64,000 bases of DNA from Candidatus Nitrotoga arctica (GCF_918378365.1 NZ_OU912926.1:1798001-1862000); one strand, 5' to 3'. Shown: positions 34,742 to 44,177, counted from the first letter of the stretch. Notes: generated by a model not told the origin, from the letters alone. Program-made: numbers and translations.

Positions 34742-35254
34742 TCACGATCTTCGCAGCAGCAGAACCAGGAAGGCAAGGTGGATGAATTGCAGGCTGGTAT
34801 TGAGTTTGCGTTCGCAGTTCTTCCATAGCCGTCTGCATTTCTCCAACCAGGCGAAGCTGCGCTCAACCACCCAACGCTTTGGGATGACGGCGAAGGTGTG
34901 CAGTTCGTTGCGCTTGGCGATCTGCACCGATGCCCCCAGTATTTCATCGACTGCCAACGCAAATGGTCGACCTACATAACCACCGTCAGCCAGAATACGT
35001 TGTACCTGCGCAAGGCCTGGTTTGCACCGTGCCATCGCCTGCAAGATACCTTTCCGATCAGTGACCTCAGCGGTGGTCACCGCAACTGCATGCGGTAGTC
35101 CTTGGGTATCCACCGCAATGTGGCGCTTGATTCCAGAGATCTTCTTGCCTGCGTCATAACCCTTCTGACCCGCCGTGTCCGTGTTTTTCACGCTCTGCGC
35201 GTCCACAATCAATAGCGTCGGCTGTGCGTTGCGCCCCTGTCTCGTACGGGCCAC
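34742..35254 (-). CDS. IS5-family transposase, downstream frame (orfB)
   Basis: This frame (170 aa from a downstream ATG) has the DDE catalytic domain: LLIVDAQSVKNTD (first Asp), ILADGGYVGRPF (second Asp) and VVERSFAWLEKCRRLWKNCER (the Glu and K/R of the Y(2)R(3)E(6)K-like signature). It is probably made as a fusion with the upstream frame by ribosomal slippage on a run of seven A (35265-35271), about 10-20 bases before this frame's own start. Confidence 0.88.
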   Translation of the reverse strand: MARTRQGRNAQPTLLIVDAQSVKNTDTAGQKGYDAGKKISGIKRHIAVDTQGLPHAVAVTTAEVTDRKGILQAMARCKPGLAQVQRILADGGYVGRPFALAVDEILGASVQIAKRNELHTFAVIPKRWVVERSFAWLEKCRRLWKNCERKLNTSLQFIHLAFLVLLLRRS

Positions 35255-35534
35255 GCCAACTTGATTTTTTTAACGCCCGCTCCAGCAGGCTCATTCCTTC
35301 CTCGTCCTGCTCACTCCACTTGGCAAAGTAGGAGTGCACCGTGCGCCATTTCGGAAACTCCCTCGGTAGCATTCGCCACTGGCAGCCGCTCTTGAGCAGG
35401 TACAGTACCGCGCTCCAGACCTCATATAAGTCCACCGTGCGGGGCTTGGTACGCTTGCGCGCCCCTTCCAGCAAGGGCCTAATTTGCTCGAACTGCTCGC
35501 GGCTGATGTCGCTTGGGTATTTTTTCTTGCGCAT
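35154..35534 (-). CDS. IS5-family transposase, upstream frame (orfA)
   Basis: A 126-residue frame beginning MRKKKYPSDISREQFEQIRP, with the typical IS5/DUF4096 N-terminal domain (VDLYEVWSAVLYLLKSGCQWRMLP and PKWRTVHSYFAKW). After the seven-A run its own frame continues without similarity, whereas a +1 shift leads into orfB. So the true product is a fused protein and the last 40 or so residues of this frame are probably not meaningful. Confidence 0.88.
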   Translation of the reverse strand: MRKKKYPSDISREQFEQIRPLLEGARKRTKPRTVDLYEVWSAVLYLLKSGCQWRMLPREFPKWRTVHSYFAKWSEQDEEGMSLLERALKKSSWRGPYETGAQRTADAIDCGRAEREKHGHGGSEGL

Positions 35535-36122
35535 TCGGACATTGTCTCGGATTTCAGCAAGATCGTGAACAGGCTCTTACGCGTGCGGTGGTGTCCAGAC
35601 AGGGTGCAAATTTTGCGCACCAGCACACTTTGGCTCATTTCCTTGAGCCCGAGGGTGGCAGCAATGTGATCCAAATTGGATTTTTCAGCGCCAATCAGAT
35701 GACGGCCAATTTGACCCATAGGCTGAATCAGGAAATCAGCATAACCCTCCTGGCCAGGGCCACGGTAGAGGTGCTTCAACTGGGCATGCAAATTGGTGAA
35801 ACGCGGTGCCAGGTTCATGCCAAACCACTGCAGGATGGCAAAGTTGGCCATGTTGATGCTGTGCATGTCGCCGGTGATCGTGGTCGGCTTGATGTCCGAG
35901 GTGTTGTTGTAGCAGATGTCAAACACCCAGTAGCTCTCATGCTGGTTAGCACCCAGCATCTGGGTCTGCAACGCCACATGGTTGGCCAGCAAGGTATAGG
36001 CGACAACGCCACGGTCCTTACCAAAATACTTGCGTGAATGGCGGGCCTTGAGCGTTGTGGGGAGGCCGCGGCAAACTTTTGCCCGTCCACGCTGCCGTAC
36101 AGCACATCCATGTCGATGGAGT

Positions 36123-36162
36123 AGCTCGGTAGGTTGGGCTGAATGAAATGAAGCCCAACATC
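36123..36162 (+). repeat. REP-like inverted repeat, left copy
   Basis: A 40-bp sequence starting AGCTCGGTAGGTTGGGCT with an internal hairpin (GTTGGGCT / AGCCCAAC around an 11-base loop). Its near-identical inverse (one mismatch) lies at 36563-36602. This is the form of REP elements mobilised by RAYT transposases. It marks the edge of the Tn3 fragment. Confidence 0.85.
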
Positions 36163-36555
36163 TCACCGCTCACCATAACCATCTACTCCATCATCTATTT
36201 TCTCACCCCACAATCCGATGCTGCCAGATGCCGCGCTCAAGCTTGGCTTGGCGGCTGACACGAATGTGCTCGCCTTTTGCCAGCCGCCGAGAGAACCTGG
36301 CCTTGATAAGCGACCAGCGCAGTAGATAGTCTGAATCGCCCGGTTGCAAGCGCGCCATATCGCATGCAGGTGTTCTGGTAACACCACCATCGCCAGAATA
36401 GCAAACGGATGCGCGTCTTTCACCGTTTTCATGGCCGCGCGCAATTCATCGATATGCCGCACCAATACGTCGGAGCGCCGTTCAGCCAAATTAACAGTGA
36501 AGAAGTATGTGCCCTCCGCTGCATCGGCACGTCGGTAATGTATCTGTTCATCCAC
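36163..36555 (-). pseudogene. REP-associated tyrosine transposase (RAYT), decayed
   Basis: A TnpA-REP/Y1 transposase remnant. MDEQIHYRRADAAEGTYFFTVNLAERR, cut here, starts the family domain (MDEQIHYRRADAAEG, then FFTVNLAERR), and LPEHLHAIWR shows the HLH of the HUH active site. Two extra bases after IWR put the remainder in another frame (LLRWSLIKARFSRRLAKGEH, then ERGIWQHRIVG and stop), and the usual C-terminal part (around NPVKHG) is absent. It lies exactly between the two inverted REP copies, as functional RAYTs do. Confidence 0.85.
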
Positions 36556-36562
36556 TCCTTGG

Positions 36563-36602
36563 GATGTTGGGCTTCATTTTATTCAGCCCAACCTACCGAG
36601 CT
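36563..36602 (-). repeat. REP-like inverted repeat, right copy
   Basis: The inverted partner of 36123-36162, identical except for one base in the loop. Again the GTTGGGCT/AGCCCAAC stem is present. Together they enclose the decayed RAYT gene. Confidence 0.85.
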
Positions 36603-36810
36603 CGCCCGCGTGGTGCAGGCCGGTGTTGTACCCATGGACACGGCCGCCGTGGCGTCCGAGCTGCAAGGCTCTTGGAACCGAGAAGACGCGATGGAATGGG
36701 CCAACATTTACACCAAGATTTTCCCGGCCTATCAACTGCTCATCGAGAGCTACATAAAAGCGCAGGATGTGGCGAAGAGCAACGAGTTATTGGATTCCCA
36801 GCGCAAGTAA
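36603..36810 (+). pseudogene. 3' fragment of an unidentified gene
   Basis: The plus frame after the REP reads VVQAGVVPMDTAAVASELQG and AMEWANIYTKIFPAYQLLIE, ending LLDSQRK at 36810, and is followed by a terminator-like hairpin. It looks like the C-terminus of a soluble protein truncated on its 5' side by the REP/RAYT unit; a plasmid- or ICE-type gene is possible, but I do not recognise the family. Confidence 0.4.
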
Positions 36811-36824
36811 TTCGTCGGGTTCAC

Positions 36825-36852
36825 GGCCCCCATCGCAAGGGGGGGCCTTTTA
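36825..36852 (+). terminator. Rho-independent terminator
   Basis: GGCCCCC and GGGGGGCC pair around a short ATCGCAA loop, followed by TTTTA, 15 bases after the plus-strand fragment's stop. A GC-rich stem with T-tract is the classic intrinsic terminator. A tiny frame with a ribosome site follows (ATG at 36870, six codons), perhaps the start of another truncated gene. Confidence 0.75.
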
Positions 36853-36889
36853 CTTTGGAGACTACTTTCATGAAAGCAGCCGTTATCTA

Positions 36890-37300
36890 ATCGTTCGAAC
36901 ATCCGCCGCGTTTGACACCGCAGCAAGTGCACAGGAGGGGTGCCCGTTTGGCGATTTCTTCACTGCCCAGATGTCTGGCCGAGAGGATTTTTCAATTCGT
37001 TCTTTGATCGGTTGGAGTTGTGTTTCAAGCAGGCCGGGTTGAATGTTGCTGGGTCGTTAGCAACGCATGCATACAACTCGGTTTCACAAACCATAGCCCG
37101 GTAAGTTCGAAAGTTTGACCATCTATCAGGGCGTAGTGGTAGCCGTTGCACGAGCGGTCATATTCAATCGGTGCATTAAAGAACAGCCGCAGTTCCTGAA
37201 TAACAAGGTTGATCGTGGCGCGAGAGAATTCGAGTATTTCTTGCAACACCCGATGCGGCACAGTCTGGCGTCAGCCTGCAAGAATCTAATGTAACCTATA
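36890..37300 (-). pseudogene. WYL-domain transcriptional regulator relic
   Basis: The readable frame PHRVLQEILEFSRATINLVIQ, then FFNAPIEYDRSCNGYHYAL and ELTGLWF (37261-37025), is the HTH-plus-linker part of a WYL-domain regulator. Matching segments continue in other frames: QADARL upstream near 37290, and NIQPGLLETQLQPIKERIE and ARHLGSEEIAKRA downstream near 36960-37050. Several frameshifts and loss of the WYL core mean the gene is dead. Confidence 0.7.
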
Positions 37301-37361
37301 AATTCGTTACAAGTAAGTGAAGGAAGTTAGTTAAAAAGCCAGCATGGCCGGGCTTTACATA

Positions 37362-40300
37362 TCACTTCAACGTGAAATCGACACGGTTAGGCTTGCCCTG
37401 ATCCTTTATGCCTTCTGCCGTCAGTTTGGGTGTCACCAGGAACATTCGCCCATTCGCCACTTTGCCTTGCTCTTCCAGATGTCGCTTGACCAACAGTGCG
37501 CGGCTCTCAGCTAATGCCTTGAGTTCGTTTTGACCAATTGGTGCATTTACAATCATCAAATTTTCCATTTCTTTGGGCGGCAGAGATTTTAGTAAGCCGA
37601 TCAAATTACGTGGTTTTGAAAACTTTTCTGCTTTGTAGGCTCGCTCCAGGAATTTTGGATATTCCTCAGGCGTGACAACCACCTCCTCTACATTTACGGA
37701 GGCTCCATCAGATTTCAGACTGCTTATTTTTTGCGCCTTTATTTTTTGCGTGACATAGACACGGCGGGCGCCATCACGATCAGTGACGGGATCGACACGG
37801 CCGATGATTTCAAGCTTAAGCGCAGGCCGATCATTAAGCGCTTTGGCCAGTGTAGCGAGCTTGGCCAGTGCTTCCGGCGTCAGGCTGCTGATACCAGGGG
37901 CAAATTCTACATAGCCCAGTTCATCGCCGCCGCCAAAAGCTGAGGCTAACAACGAGAATGGCGAGATGATGGCCTTGGTTATCAGGTTAACGAATACCTT
38001 AAAAATGATGCCGCCGAGGCTGAATTTAGGGTCGGATAGCGAACCAGAAACGGGCAGGTTGATATCGATTTCACCTCGGCTATTTTTCAACAGTGCGACC
38101 GCAAGTAATACGGGCAATTTGAGCGCATCAGGGCTGTCCACTTTTTCGCCGAAGGTTAGCTGATCGAGAAATATGTTGTTCTTGGCATTCAACTGACCAT
38201 TCTCAATGTGATATTTTACATCTACTGATAGCTTACCTTTTGTTATCGGATAGCCCGCATATTTTGCCGCATAGGGAGTCAAACGAGTCAGCTCGATACC
38301 ATGAGCTTTGGCGGCCAAATTAAGAAATAATTGCGTGCCCAGCGGGTTGATCTTACCGATAATTTCCAACGCAGCATCATCGTCAATTTTGCCATTCATG
38401 ACGAGGTCGGCTGGTGTGGGATCATCAGACTCAACCTTTGAAACCGAACCGGTCAGACCCGTCAGGTTAGCACTGTAGCTGGGCTTGATAAAGTTATCGG
38501 AAAAATAGATATTGCCGCCTTGCAGGGTAATTTGACCAATGCGTATTAATGGTCTGGCACTTGCATCTTTAATAGCCGGAGCTTCGCCTGCCGTCTGGGC
38601 TGAGACAACGGTAGAAGATACATTCGAGGCAGCCACATTTGCTGACGCAGTCATGGTTGGCGTAGGTGATTCAACAGCAGCAACTTCAGTGGAATTGTCT
38701 GTTGAAGGTGTCGCCTGTGTCAGACTGGTGGAAGTGGGTTGCCCCTGGCCATTTTTTGTTGCGATATCCTGTAGGTTAAGGTGTCCGTCTGCATTGACAA
38801 TAACCCGTGCATAAAAGTCAGAAAGTGCAATATTGCCAAGCGATACTGCCAACGGATTTTTCTGCGTGTTGATTTGTGCGTTTATATTGCCGATGTACAA
38901 CGATTTCCAGCGCATGAAGTCATCGCCGCTAATTTTATCCAACGCCTGGATATCGGCCAAGCTGATTGAACCAATATAGCTAGCGCGCAGCGGTCGACGC
39001 TCAGGTAATTGCACCATCAGCTTGCCCTTGGTACTAAGATTGCCGTTGGTAAAAATGGCATTAATCTGATCCGCGAAATAGGGCTGGAATGCCTTTACAC
39101 TAAGCTTTTTGCTATCGATTTTAAGATTAACGCCAAACGGACGTAATGCCAGGGTGCCATTGGCATTCAGATTGCCCCGTTTGTTGTGGCTAAGCTTGAG
39201 AATCAACGGCGAAGGAGTTGAAGTGGCAGCCTCAGTCATCAAGGCAATACTCTCAAGTGTGAGGTCTATGTTACTCAGTTGCTGTACTGCAGGCTTGCCT
39301 CCATTTTGAGGTGCCACCTTTGCGTCGCTAAAATGAATATCGGATTGCTCGATTTTCAGTTGCTTCAATGATGCCTGCCAAGCGCTGGGCTTGGCAGATG
39401 TGCGGACGTTAGCTGTGGTTTCTTTTGTTGCATGGCGATTGCCTGCAAGCATCGCCATTAAATCGATTTCACCTTTTGCGTTGCGCTTGATTTTTATATT
39501 GGCAGCGTTTACGACTATGCCATCGAGCACGGCGATTTGTTTAACAAGGTCAAACTGAAAACCATCAAGCGCGATGTTTTTGGCAGTGATGCTGCTGTCT
39601 TTTTCTTTTGGCAGCTTCATTTGCAGGTTGCGCAGATGAGCACTGGCGTTGGTGAGCACCAGATTAACGCCGCTTTCCGGCCAAGTCAGCTGATAAGGTA
39701 ATTTGGCATCCAGCAACGTATCTGCCAGTTCGGCGGCAAAAACTGGGGCAAAGTATGGCCGCAAGTGCTGCGGCTGAAGGGCTGTGATTTGCAAATCGCC
39801 TTGCAAAGATTTGCCGTTAAGCATGAGTGATCCCTGGTGACTCAAGATCTCACCTGCATCGGTTTCTAATTTGATATTTACAAGTGCTGGCGTATTTCCT
39901 TCAGTGCTGAATTTGGACAGGCTGGCATCCAATCGTTTGATCAACAGCGCGGCGGGCCCAAACGTAGGGTCGGTAGTGGCATCCTGCCAGTCTACGTGCC
40001 CGTTCACAATCTCGGCATTACCGAGCGAAAAGATAAAAGTCTTGGACTTGGCAGTGGTGGGCTGACTGCTTGGCGTTGTGCTTGCACTATTACTAGCTTT
40101 GTCCTTCTGAGCTTTCGAAGGCAACACAAATGCATGCAAAAGATTTAGCGAGCCATCCTGCAGTCGCTTTACTTGCAAATCCGGTCTTTCCAGTTTGATT
40201 TCGCGCAAACGCACCAGATTGTTAAACGGCTCCACACGATCAAGTACCACCGATAGCTTGTCCCATTGCACCAACGGTACTCCCGATTTTTCCTGCAACT

Positions 40301-41159
40301 GCAATTTACGGACGCTAGCATCACCGCTGAGAACGATGCTTTGCGTGCTGCCGCTTTGTTTAAAATCGACCTTCAAGCGCGTATCCAGCAAAGCGGAAAC
40401 CAATTTAAAATTTAGCTGTAATGGCACAAAGGGCATATAGGTTGGCAGCGACAGCCCGTCGAGGTTGATCTGCACTGAACTGTCGTGTGACGTAGTAAAC
40501 GGCTTGGTTTTAGCCTTGATACCGAGTGGAGTGCCGTTTACCTTTGCACTAAACGCTGGGGAAATAAAAATCTCGACATCGTGTGGGAGGTTTGAAATAA
40601 ATGGAATAGCAAGTTCAAAATCGGAAATGGTATGACGTGATTTGAGCACACGGTCGTCGTAGTCAATGCGGCCTTGATGGATGTGGATATTGTTTAGCGA
40701 GAAGCGTGCAGGCGCATCGTCAGATTTTGGTTTAGCCAAAATTTTGTTGACTATATCTGAAAAATTGAAGCTGTTTCCTCCTATGCGGATGATGCGCACG
40801 ACCGGCTGTGTAATCCGAATTTCATTGATAACAGGCGCAAAACGGCTAGCGCTAGCCAGTGAGGCATCCACATAAAGTTCATCTATAGCGAGAGTCTTTT
40901 CCTGTAGTTGACCAGGTTCGTAGATGGCGATGTTGCGTATCGTTGCTGACAGCGTAAAGGGGTTAATATTGACTGCGCCGAAATCAACCTTGCGTCCTAT
41001 TTCCTCACCAATTTTTTTGGCTACAAATGATTTGACGATTGGTGGTCCGACAAAAAAAAGAAGTGCGCTAAAAACAAGAAAGACGATAGCAGTGATTTTG
41101 CCAATCGAAAGCAGTTTACGCTTATGCTTATGGGTGAGATTCAGTGCGAGTTTGCGCAT
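37362..41159 (-). CDS. Very large DUF748/AsmA-like protein
   Basis: A 1265-residue protein with one N-terminal TM segment (about 18-40), then a long periplasmic beta-rich region of repeated AsmA-like units, an Ala/Thr/Ser linker (about 785-860), and the DUF748 C-terminal block (DPKFSLGGIIFKVFVNLITK, VEFAPGISSLTPEALAKL and ALKLEIIGRVDP, OmpA-like). AsmA/TamB-like proteins form lipid-transfer bridges between membranes, and DUF748 may do the same. It stands alone; the closest neighbours are the WYL relic and DUF883 gene. Length is within the family's usual range. Confidence 0.9.
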   Translation of the reverse strand: MRKLALNLTHKHKRKLLSIGKITAIVFLVFSALLFFVGPPIVKSFVAKKIGEEIGRKVDFGAVNINPFTLSATIRNIAIYEPGQLQEKTLAIDELYVDASLASASRFAPVINEIRITQPVVRIIRIGGNSFNFSDIVNKILAKPKSDDAPARFSLNNIHIHQGRIDYDDRVLKSRHTISDFELAIPFISNLPHDVEIFISPAFSAKVNGTPLGIKAKTKPFTTSHDSSVQINLDGLSLPTYMPFVPLQLNFKLVSALLDTRLKVDFKQSGSTQSIVLSGDASVRKLQLQEKSGVPLVQWDKLSVVLDRVEPFNNLVRLREIKLERPDLQVKRLQDGSLNLLHAFVLPSKAQKDKASNSASTTPSSQPTTAKSKTFIFSLGNAEIVNGHVDWQDATTDPTFGPAALLIKRLDASLSKFSTEGNTPALVNIKLETDAGEILSHQGSLMLNGKSLQGDLQITALQPQHLRPYFAPVFAAELADTLLDAKLPYQLTWPESGVNLVLTNASAHLRNLQMKLPKEKDSSITAKNIALDGFQFDLVKQIAVLDGIVVNAANIKIKRNAKGEIDLMAMLAGNRHATKETTANVRTSAKPSAWQASLKQLKIEQSDIHFSDAKVAPQNGGKPAVQQLSNIDLTLESIALMTEAATSTPSPLILKLSHNKRGNLNANGTLALRPFGVNLKIDSKKLSVKAFQPYFADQINAIFTNGNLSTKGKLMVQLPERRPLRASYIGSISLADIQALDKISGDDFMRWKSLYIGNINAQINTQKNPLAVSLGNIALSDFYARVIVNADGHLNLQDIATKNGQGQPTSTSLTQATPSTDNSTEVAAVESPTPTMTASANVAASNVSSTVVSAQTAGEAPAIKDASARPLIRIGQITLQGGNIYFSDNFIKPSYSANLTGLTGSVSKVESDDPTPADLVMNGKIDDDAALEIIGKINPLGTQLFLNLAAKAHGIELTRLTPYAAKYAGYPITKGKLSVDVKYHIENGQLNAKNNIFLDQLTFGEKVDSPDALKLPVLLAVALLKNSRGEIDINLPVSGSLSDPKFSLGGIIFKVFVNLITKAIISPFSLLASAFGGGDELGYVEFAPGISSLTPEALAKLATLAKALNDRPALKLEIIGRVDPVTDRDGARRVYVTQKIKAQKISSLKSDGASVNVEEVVVTPEEYPKFLERAYKAEKFSKPRNLIGLLKSLPPKEMENLMIVNAPIGQNELKALAESRALLVKRHLEEQGKVANGRMFLVTPKLTAEGIKDQGKPNRVDFTLK

Positions 41160-41499
41160 GGAGGTCAGAATAATTAAATATTACTCATTATCAATCCCGC
41201 CAGCAATGCTGGATGGCATTAAAAAAGAAAACCACCAGCAAACCTTTGTCTATTATCGTCAAAGGCCCGTTGTCAAGAGTCCCTCACTTGCGCCAGTTCT
41301 GTGCGCTGGCGCCTACTTTTGGCCATCAGCGATGGCTTTGCGTATTGTTAAGCTAATCAGTTCCGCGTTCATAATAGATGGCTGGTTAACTTTCCCGACT
41401 TTTGATAATTCCGCAATATAAACAAGATCAATAAACGGTGGGTATAGCCAGATTATCGACCTTTAAACGCTCCTGCGATTCAGAATTCATAAGAGACTC
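41160..41499. other. Intergenic region without a recognised gene
   Basis: About 340 bp between the DUF748 gene start and the DUF883 stop. It should contain the DUF748 promoter on the minus strand. A GC-rich hairpin (GCGCCAG...CTGGCGC, 41290-41312) is followed by CTACTTTTGG; this could be a weak terminator. No gene was found. Confidence 0.5.
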
Positions 41500-41829
41500 T
41501 CAGCGACGCGAAATAACTGCGCCAAGGAGAATACCAACCGCTGCCGCAATTCCTATGGCCTGCCATGGATTAACGTGTACGTATTCATCCGTGGCCGTGG
41601 CAACAGCCTTAGTTTTTTCCATAACCGCCACTTGTGCATTGGAAAGCCGAGTCTTGGCTGCTTGCAGTGACTCTCCTGCCTTGGCACGTGCTGCTGCGAT
41701 ACGTTCCCCAGTCTGATTTGCAGTTGCCTTTAGCAGTTCTTCAGCATCTGCTACCACTATTCTCAAATCATCCATTAGCTTTTCTTTGGAAATATCCACT
41801 GTTGACGTTGCTGCTCCTAGCATATTCAT
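41500..41829 (-). CDS. DUF883/ElaB-YqjD-like protein
   Basis: A 109-residue protein. A long coiled-coil N-terminal part (about 15-80; KEKLMDDLRIVVADAEELL) leads to a C-terminal Gly-rich TM anchor (VNPWQAIGIAAAVGILLGAV) with basic end ISRR. This matches the DUF883 family, whose E. coli members ElaB/YqjD bind ribosomes and sit in the inner membrane under stress or stationary-phase control. ATG 41829 is preceded by AAAGGAA. Monocistronic as far as visible. Confidence 0.9.
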   Translation of the reverse strand: MNMLGAATSTVDISKEKLMDDLRIVVADAEELLKATANQTGERIAAARAKAGESLQAAKTRLSNAQVAVMEKTKAVATATDEYVHVNPWQAIGIAAAVGILLGAVISRR

Positions 41830-42007
41830 TATAAAGTTCCTTTCGTTAAGAAGCGCCATTTACTGTTTTCACTATAACAACCAAAATTGAGCAAATCAAG
41901 CCGCCCATTTGAATTCTATAAAATGCGAGCTGAAAGAGTACGTCCATTCAATTTCTCCTGGCGTAGATTTCCAAGCAACAATTTGCTTGATATTTGCGGA
42001 TCAATGA

Positions 42008-42787
42008 TTACCTGCGTTGCCTCACTGCTTCGAACAAACATACAGCGGTGGCCGCAGCAACGTTCAATGATTCGCTACGCCCCGGCATGGGAATAGTAAT
42101 GTGCTGGTTGATCACTGCCAGCAAATTTTCAGACAGCCCTGCTCCCTCATTTCCAACCGCAAAGGCAATGTTGCCACGAAGATCACAATCATATAGATTG
42201 CTTTTTGCACCCACCACAGTAGCAAAAACTTTCCCTTGAAATGCAGTAGCCATGGCGAGCAAATCCATTGATTCATGGATACTTAATACAAAATGTCCAC
42301 CCATCCCGGCACGCAGCACCTTAGGCGACCATGCATCGGCGCAGTTCTTGGACAAGAATAATGTATCGCAACCTGCCGCAGCAGCGGAACGCAATATGGA
42401 TCCAAGATTGCCAGGATCCTGGATGTCTTCCAGCAACAAACAAAAGCTGCTCTGCACTGATGCGATTGGGATTCGAGGGAATTCAATAAGAGCGAGAATA
42501 CAACTGGGAGTTTTGAGCTCGGACAGTTCAGCAAACAAGCCATCGTCCAATTGAGATAAAGGTACATCAGGAAACTTTTTCAACAACTCTGCCACTTCGC
42601 GGTTTTGCACTGCCGCTTCCGTCACAAATAGATGCTGAGGCTGTTGGTTGCCGGAGGCATGATACGCTTGCAGTAGGTGTGCGCCTTCTAATAGAGTCTG
42701 CTGAGTCTTTCGGCGTTGACGTGCTGAACTGGCCAGCTTGAGCAGTTCTTTAAAGAAAGGGTTGCTGTGCGAGCTGATGTATTTCAT
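42008..42787 (-). CDS. TrmH/SpoU-family RNA 2'-O-methyltransferase
   Basis: A 259-residue SPOUT enzyme. The N-terminal substrate-binding part (SNPFFKELLKLASSARQR, LLEGAHLLQAYHASG) is followed by the catalytic motifs QDPGNLGSILRSAAAAGCD (motif 1), FAVGNEGAGLSENLL (motif 2) and IPMPGRSESLNVAAATAV (motif 3, SAM knot). It probably methylates a ribose in rRNA or tRNA, but the exact site (RlmB-like or TsnR-like) cannot be told. It follows scpB by 21 bp. Confidence 0.9.
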   Translation of the reverse strand: MKYISSHSNPFFKELLKLASSARQRRKTQQTLLEGAHLLQAYHASGNQQPQHLFVTEAAVQNREVAELLKKFPDVPLSQLDDGLFAELSELKTPSCILALIEFPRIPIASVQSSFCLLLEDIQDPGNLGSILRSAAAAGCDTLFLSKNCADAWSPKVLRAGMGGHFVLSIHESMDLLAMATAFQGKVFATVVGAKSNLYDCDLRGNIAFAVGNEGAGLSENLLAVINQHITIPMPGRSESLNVAAATAVCLFEAVRQRR

Positions 42788-42808
42788 GGATCAGTTTGCA
42801 CTCAAAAT

Positions 42809-43399
42809 TCATGCCTCATCGTGTTCCAGCAGACTGCTCATTTCTTCCAGCGGGGGCAACTCCTGCAACGAACGCAGATTAAGGTCGTCCAGCAGTTGTT
42901 TGGTGGTAGCGAACAATTCTGGTTTACCGGGTGTATCGCGTGTTCCGACTACATCTATCCAGCCGCGCGCTTCCAAGGTCTTTAAAATTTGCGAGGATAC
43001 TGCTACCCCGCGAATCTCTTCGATATCGCCACGTGTTACTGGTTGACGATAAACGATAATTGCGAGTGTTTCCATTACTGCGCGCGAATAGCGCGGCGGT
43101 TTCTGCGGGTTGAGGCGATCTAGATAAGGTTGCATCTCAGGACATGCGCGAAAACGCCAACCATTTGCCACGCGGTTGAGTTCCACGCCGCTGCCTCTAT
43201 ATTCCTGCGCCAATTGTTCCAGTATTTTTTCTATAGTATGGTTTTCTACCGGTGCATCGCTAAGTTTTTTCAGCTCCGCCAGTGACAGTGGCTCTGGGGT
43301 AGTCAACAGCGCAACTTCTAATATTTTCTTGAGTTGCACCGCATCAATTTGTGCGGCAGCTCCTTCACTCAGAGGTAAGGCTACGGCTTGCCCGGACAT
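42809..43399 (-). CDS. scpB: Segregation and condensation protein ScpB
   Basis: A 196-residue winged-helix protein. [21 protein letters not shown] opens the first HTH, and [20 protein letters not shown] and [25 protein letters not shown] are the conserved second-domain blocks. ScpB binds ScpA and SMC in chromosome organisation. Its start overlaps scpA by 35 bp, so translation is probably coupled. Start choice within this overlap is not certain. rluB, the common neighbour downstream in many betaproteobacteria, is far away. Confidence 0.93.
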   Translation of the reverse strand: MSGQAVALPLSEGAAAQIDAVQLKKILEVALLTTPEPLSLAELKKLSDAPVENHTIEKILEQLAQEYRGSGVELNRVANGWRFRACPEMQPYLDRLNPQKPPRYSRAVMETLAIIVYRQPVTRGDIEEIRGVAVSSQILKTLEARGWIDVVGTRDTPGKPELFATTKQLLDDLNLRSLQELPPLEEMSSLLEHDEA

Positions 43400-44177
43400 A
43401 AATATTTCCCAATGTTTCGGTTTGAGTAATTTCGACCAATGTCTCCTTGGCCAACTCCAGAATTGCGATAAAAGTCACTACTAGTGGAGCAATACCACCG
43501 CTCGCCTCAAACAGACTCTCAAATGCTTCGAACTCGCCGTGCCACAACTGGCGCAACACACGCGTCATTTGTTCGCGTACCGAAAGCTCCTCGCGCCGCA
43601 CTCTATGATGAGTATTTAGTTTTGCACGTGCCAGCAGCGCCAGCCACGCTTGGCGCAAATCTTCCACAGTAATATTCGGTAATCGCTGCTCTTCAACACG
43701 TTCGATCAAGACTTGAACCAGCTCAAAATCTCGCCCGGCCTGCGGCAATTCGTTGAGCTTCTGCGCGGCTAGTTTCATCTGTTCGTATTCCAGCAAGCGA
43801 CGCATCAGCTCGACACGTGGATCTTCCTCTCCCGCATCTACAAGTTTGGACGGCCGCGGCAACAACATGCGTGATTTAATCTCAATCAGTACCGCCGCCA
43901 TTAGCAAATATTCGGCGGCCAACTCTAAACGGTTGTGCTGCATGATCTCAATATAGACCATGTATTGTTGCGTCAACTGTGCCATCGGTATATCGAGCAC
44001 ATCCAAATTGTGCTTACGGATCAGGTACAGCAATAAGTCTAACGGTCCCTGGAAAGTCTCAAGAACAATTTCCAAAGCATCCGGCGGAATATAAAGGTCA
44101 AGTGGCATCTCCAGCAGCGGTTGGCCATGGATATGAACGCCATGCGTGTTTCCCGGAGACTGCGCCAAAGTATTCAC
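43365..44177 (-). CDS. scpA: Segregation and condensation protein ScpA
   Basis: A 270-residue kleisin. [28 protein letters not shown] is the signature N-terminal region (cut here: [18 protein letters not shown]), with [20 protein letters not shown] and a C-terminal winged helix ([17 protein letters not shown]). It bridges SMC heads together with ScpB. It lies 44 bp downstream of trpS and overlaps scpB, forming the standard trpS-scpA-scpB arrangement of the group. Confidence 0.94.
   Translation of the reverse strand: MNTLAQSPGNTHGVHIHGQPLLEMPLDLYIPPDALEIVLETFQGPLDLLLYLIRKHNLDVLDIPMAQLTQQYMVYIEIMQHNRLELAAEYLLMAAVLIEIKSRMLLPRPSKLVDAGEEDPRVELMRRLLEYEQMKLAAQKLNELPQAGRDFELVQVLIERVEEQRLPNITVEDLRQAWLALLARAKLNTHHRVRREELSVREQMTRVLRQLWHGEFEAFESLFEASGGIAPLVVTFIAILELAKETLVEITQTETLGNIYVRASRSLTSE

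Larger units (their letters stand above)
34734..35576 (-). mobile_element. IS5-family insertion sequence (IS427-like), complete
   Basis: An 843-bp element with perfect 18-bp terminal inverted repeats (GAGCCTGTTCACGATCTT at 34734-34751; its complement at 35559-35576), flanked by a TTA duplication (34731-34733 and 35577-35579). It encodes two overlapping transposase frames joined by a slippery run. The small size, two-frame structure and 3-bp duplication fit the IS427 group of the IS5 family. The repeats are identical, so the insertion is probably recent. Confidence 0.92.
34307..36122 (-). pseudogene. Tn3-family transposase fragment, interrupted
   Basis: The C-terminal part of a Tn3 transposase in two pieces: 36122-35580 (SIDMDVLYGSVDGQKF, a frameshift near 36070, then KARHSRKYFGKDRGVVAYTL and YNNTSDIKPTTITGDMHSIN) and 34733-34307 (DYDKLIRTIYTLRYL, HRSENRIESYHQLR, ending in LAGIDWE). 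The IS5-family insertion splits them; removing it with one TTA copy joins HHRTRK to ALFDYDK in frame. The 5' end is cut at the REP repeat at 36123. With the frameshift and truncation it cannot function. Confidence 0.85.
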
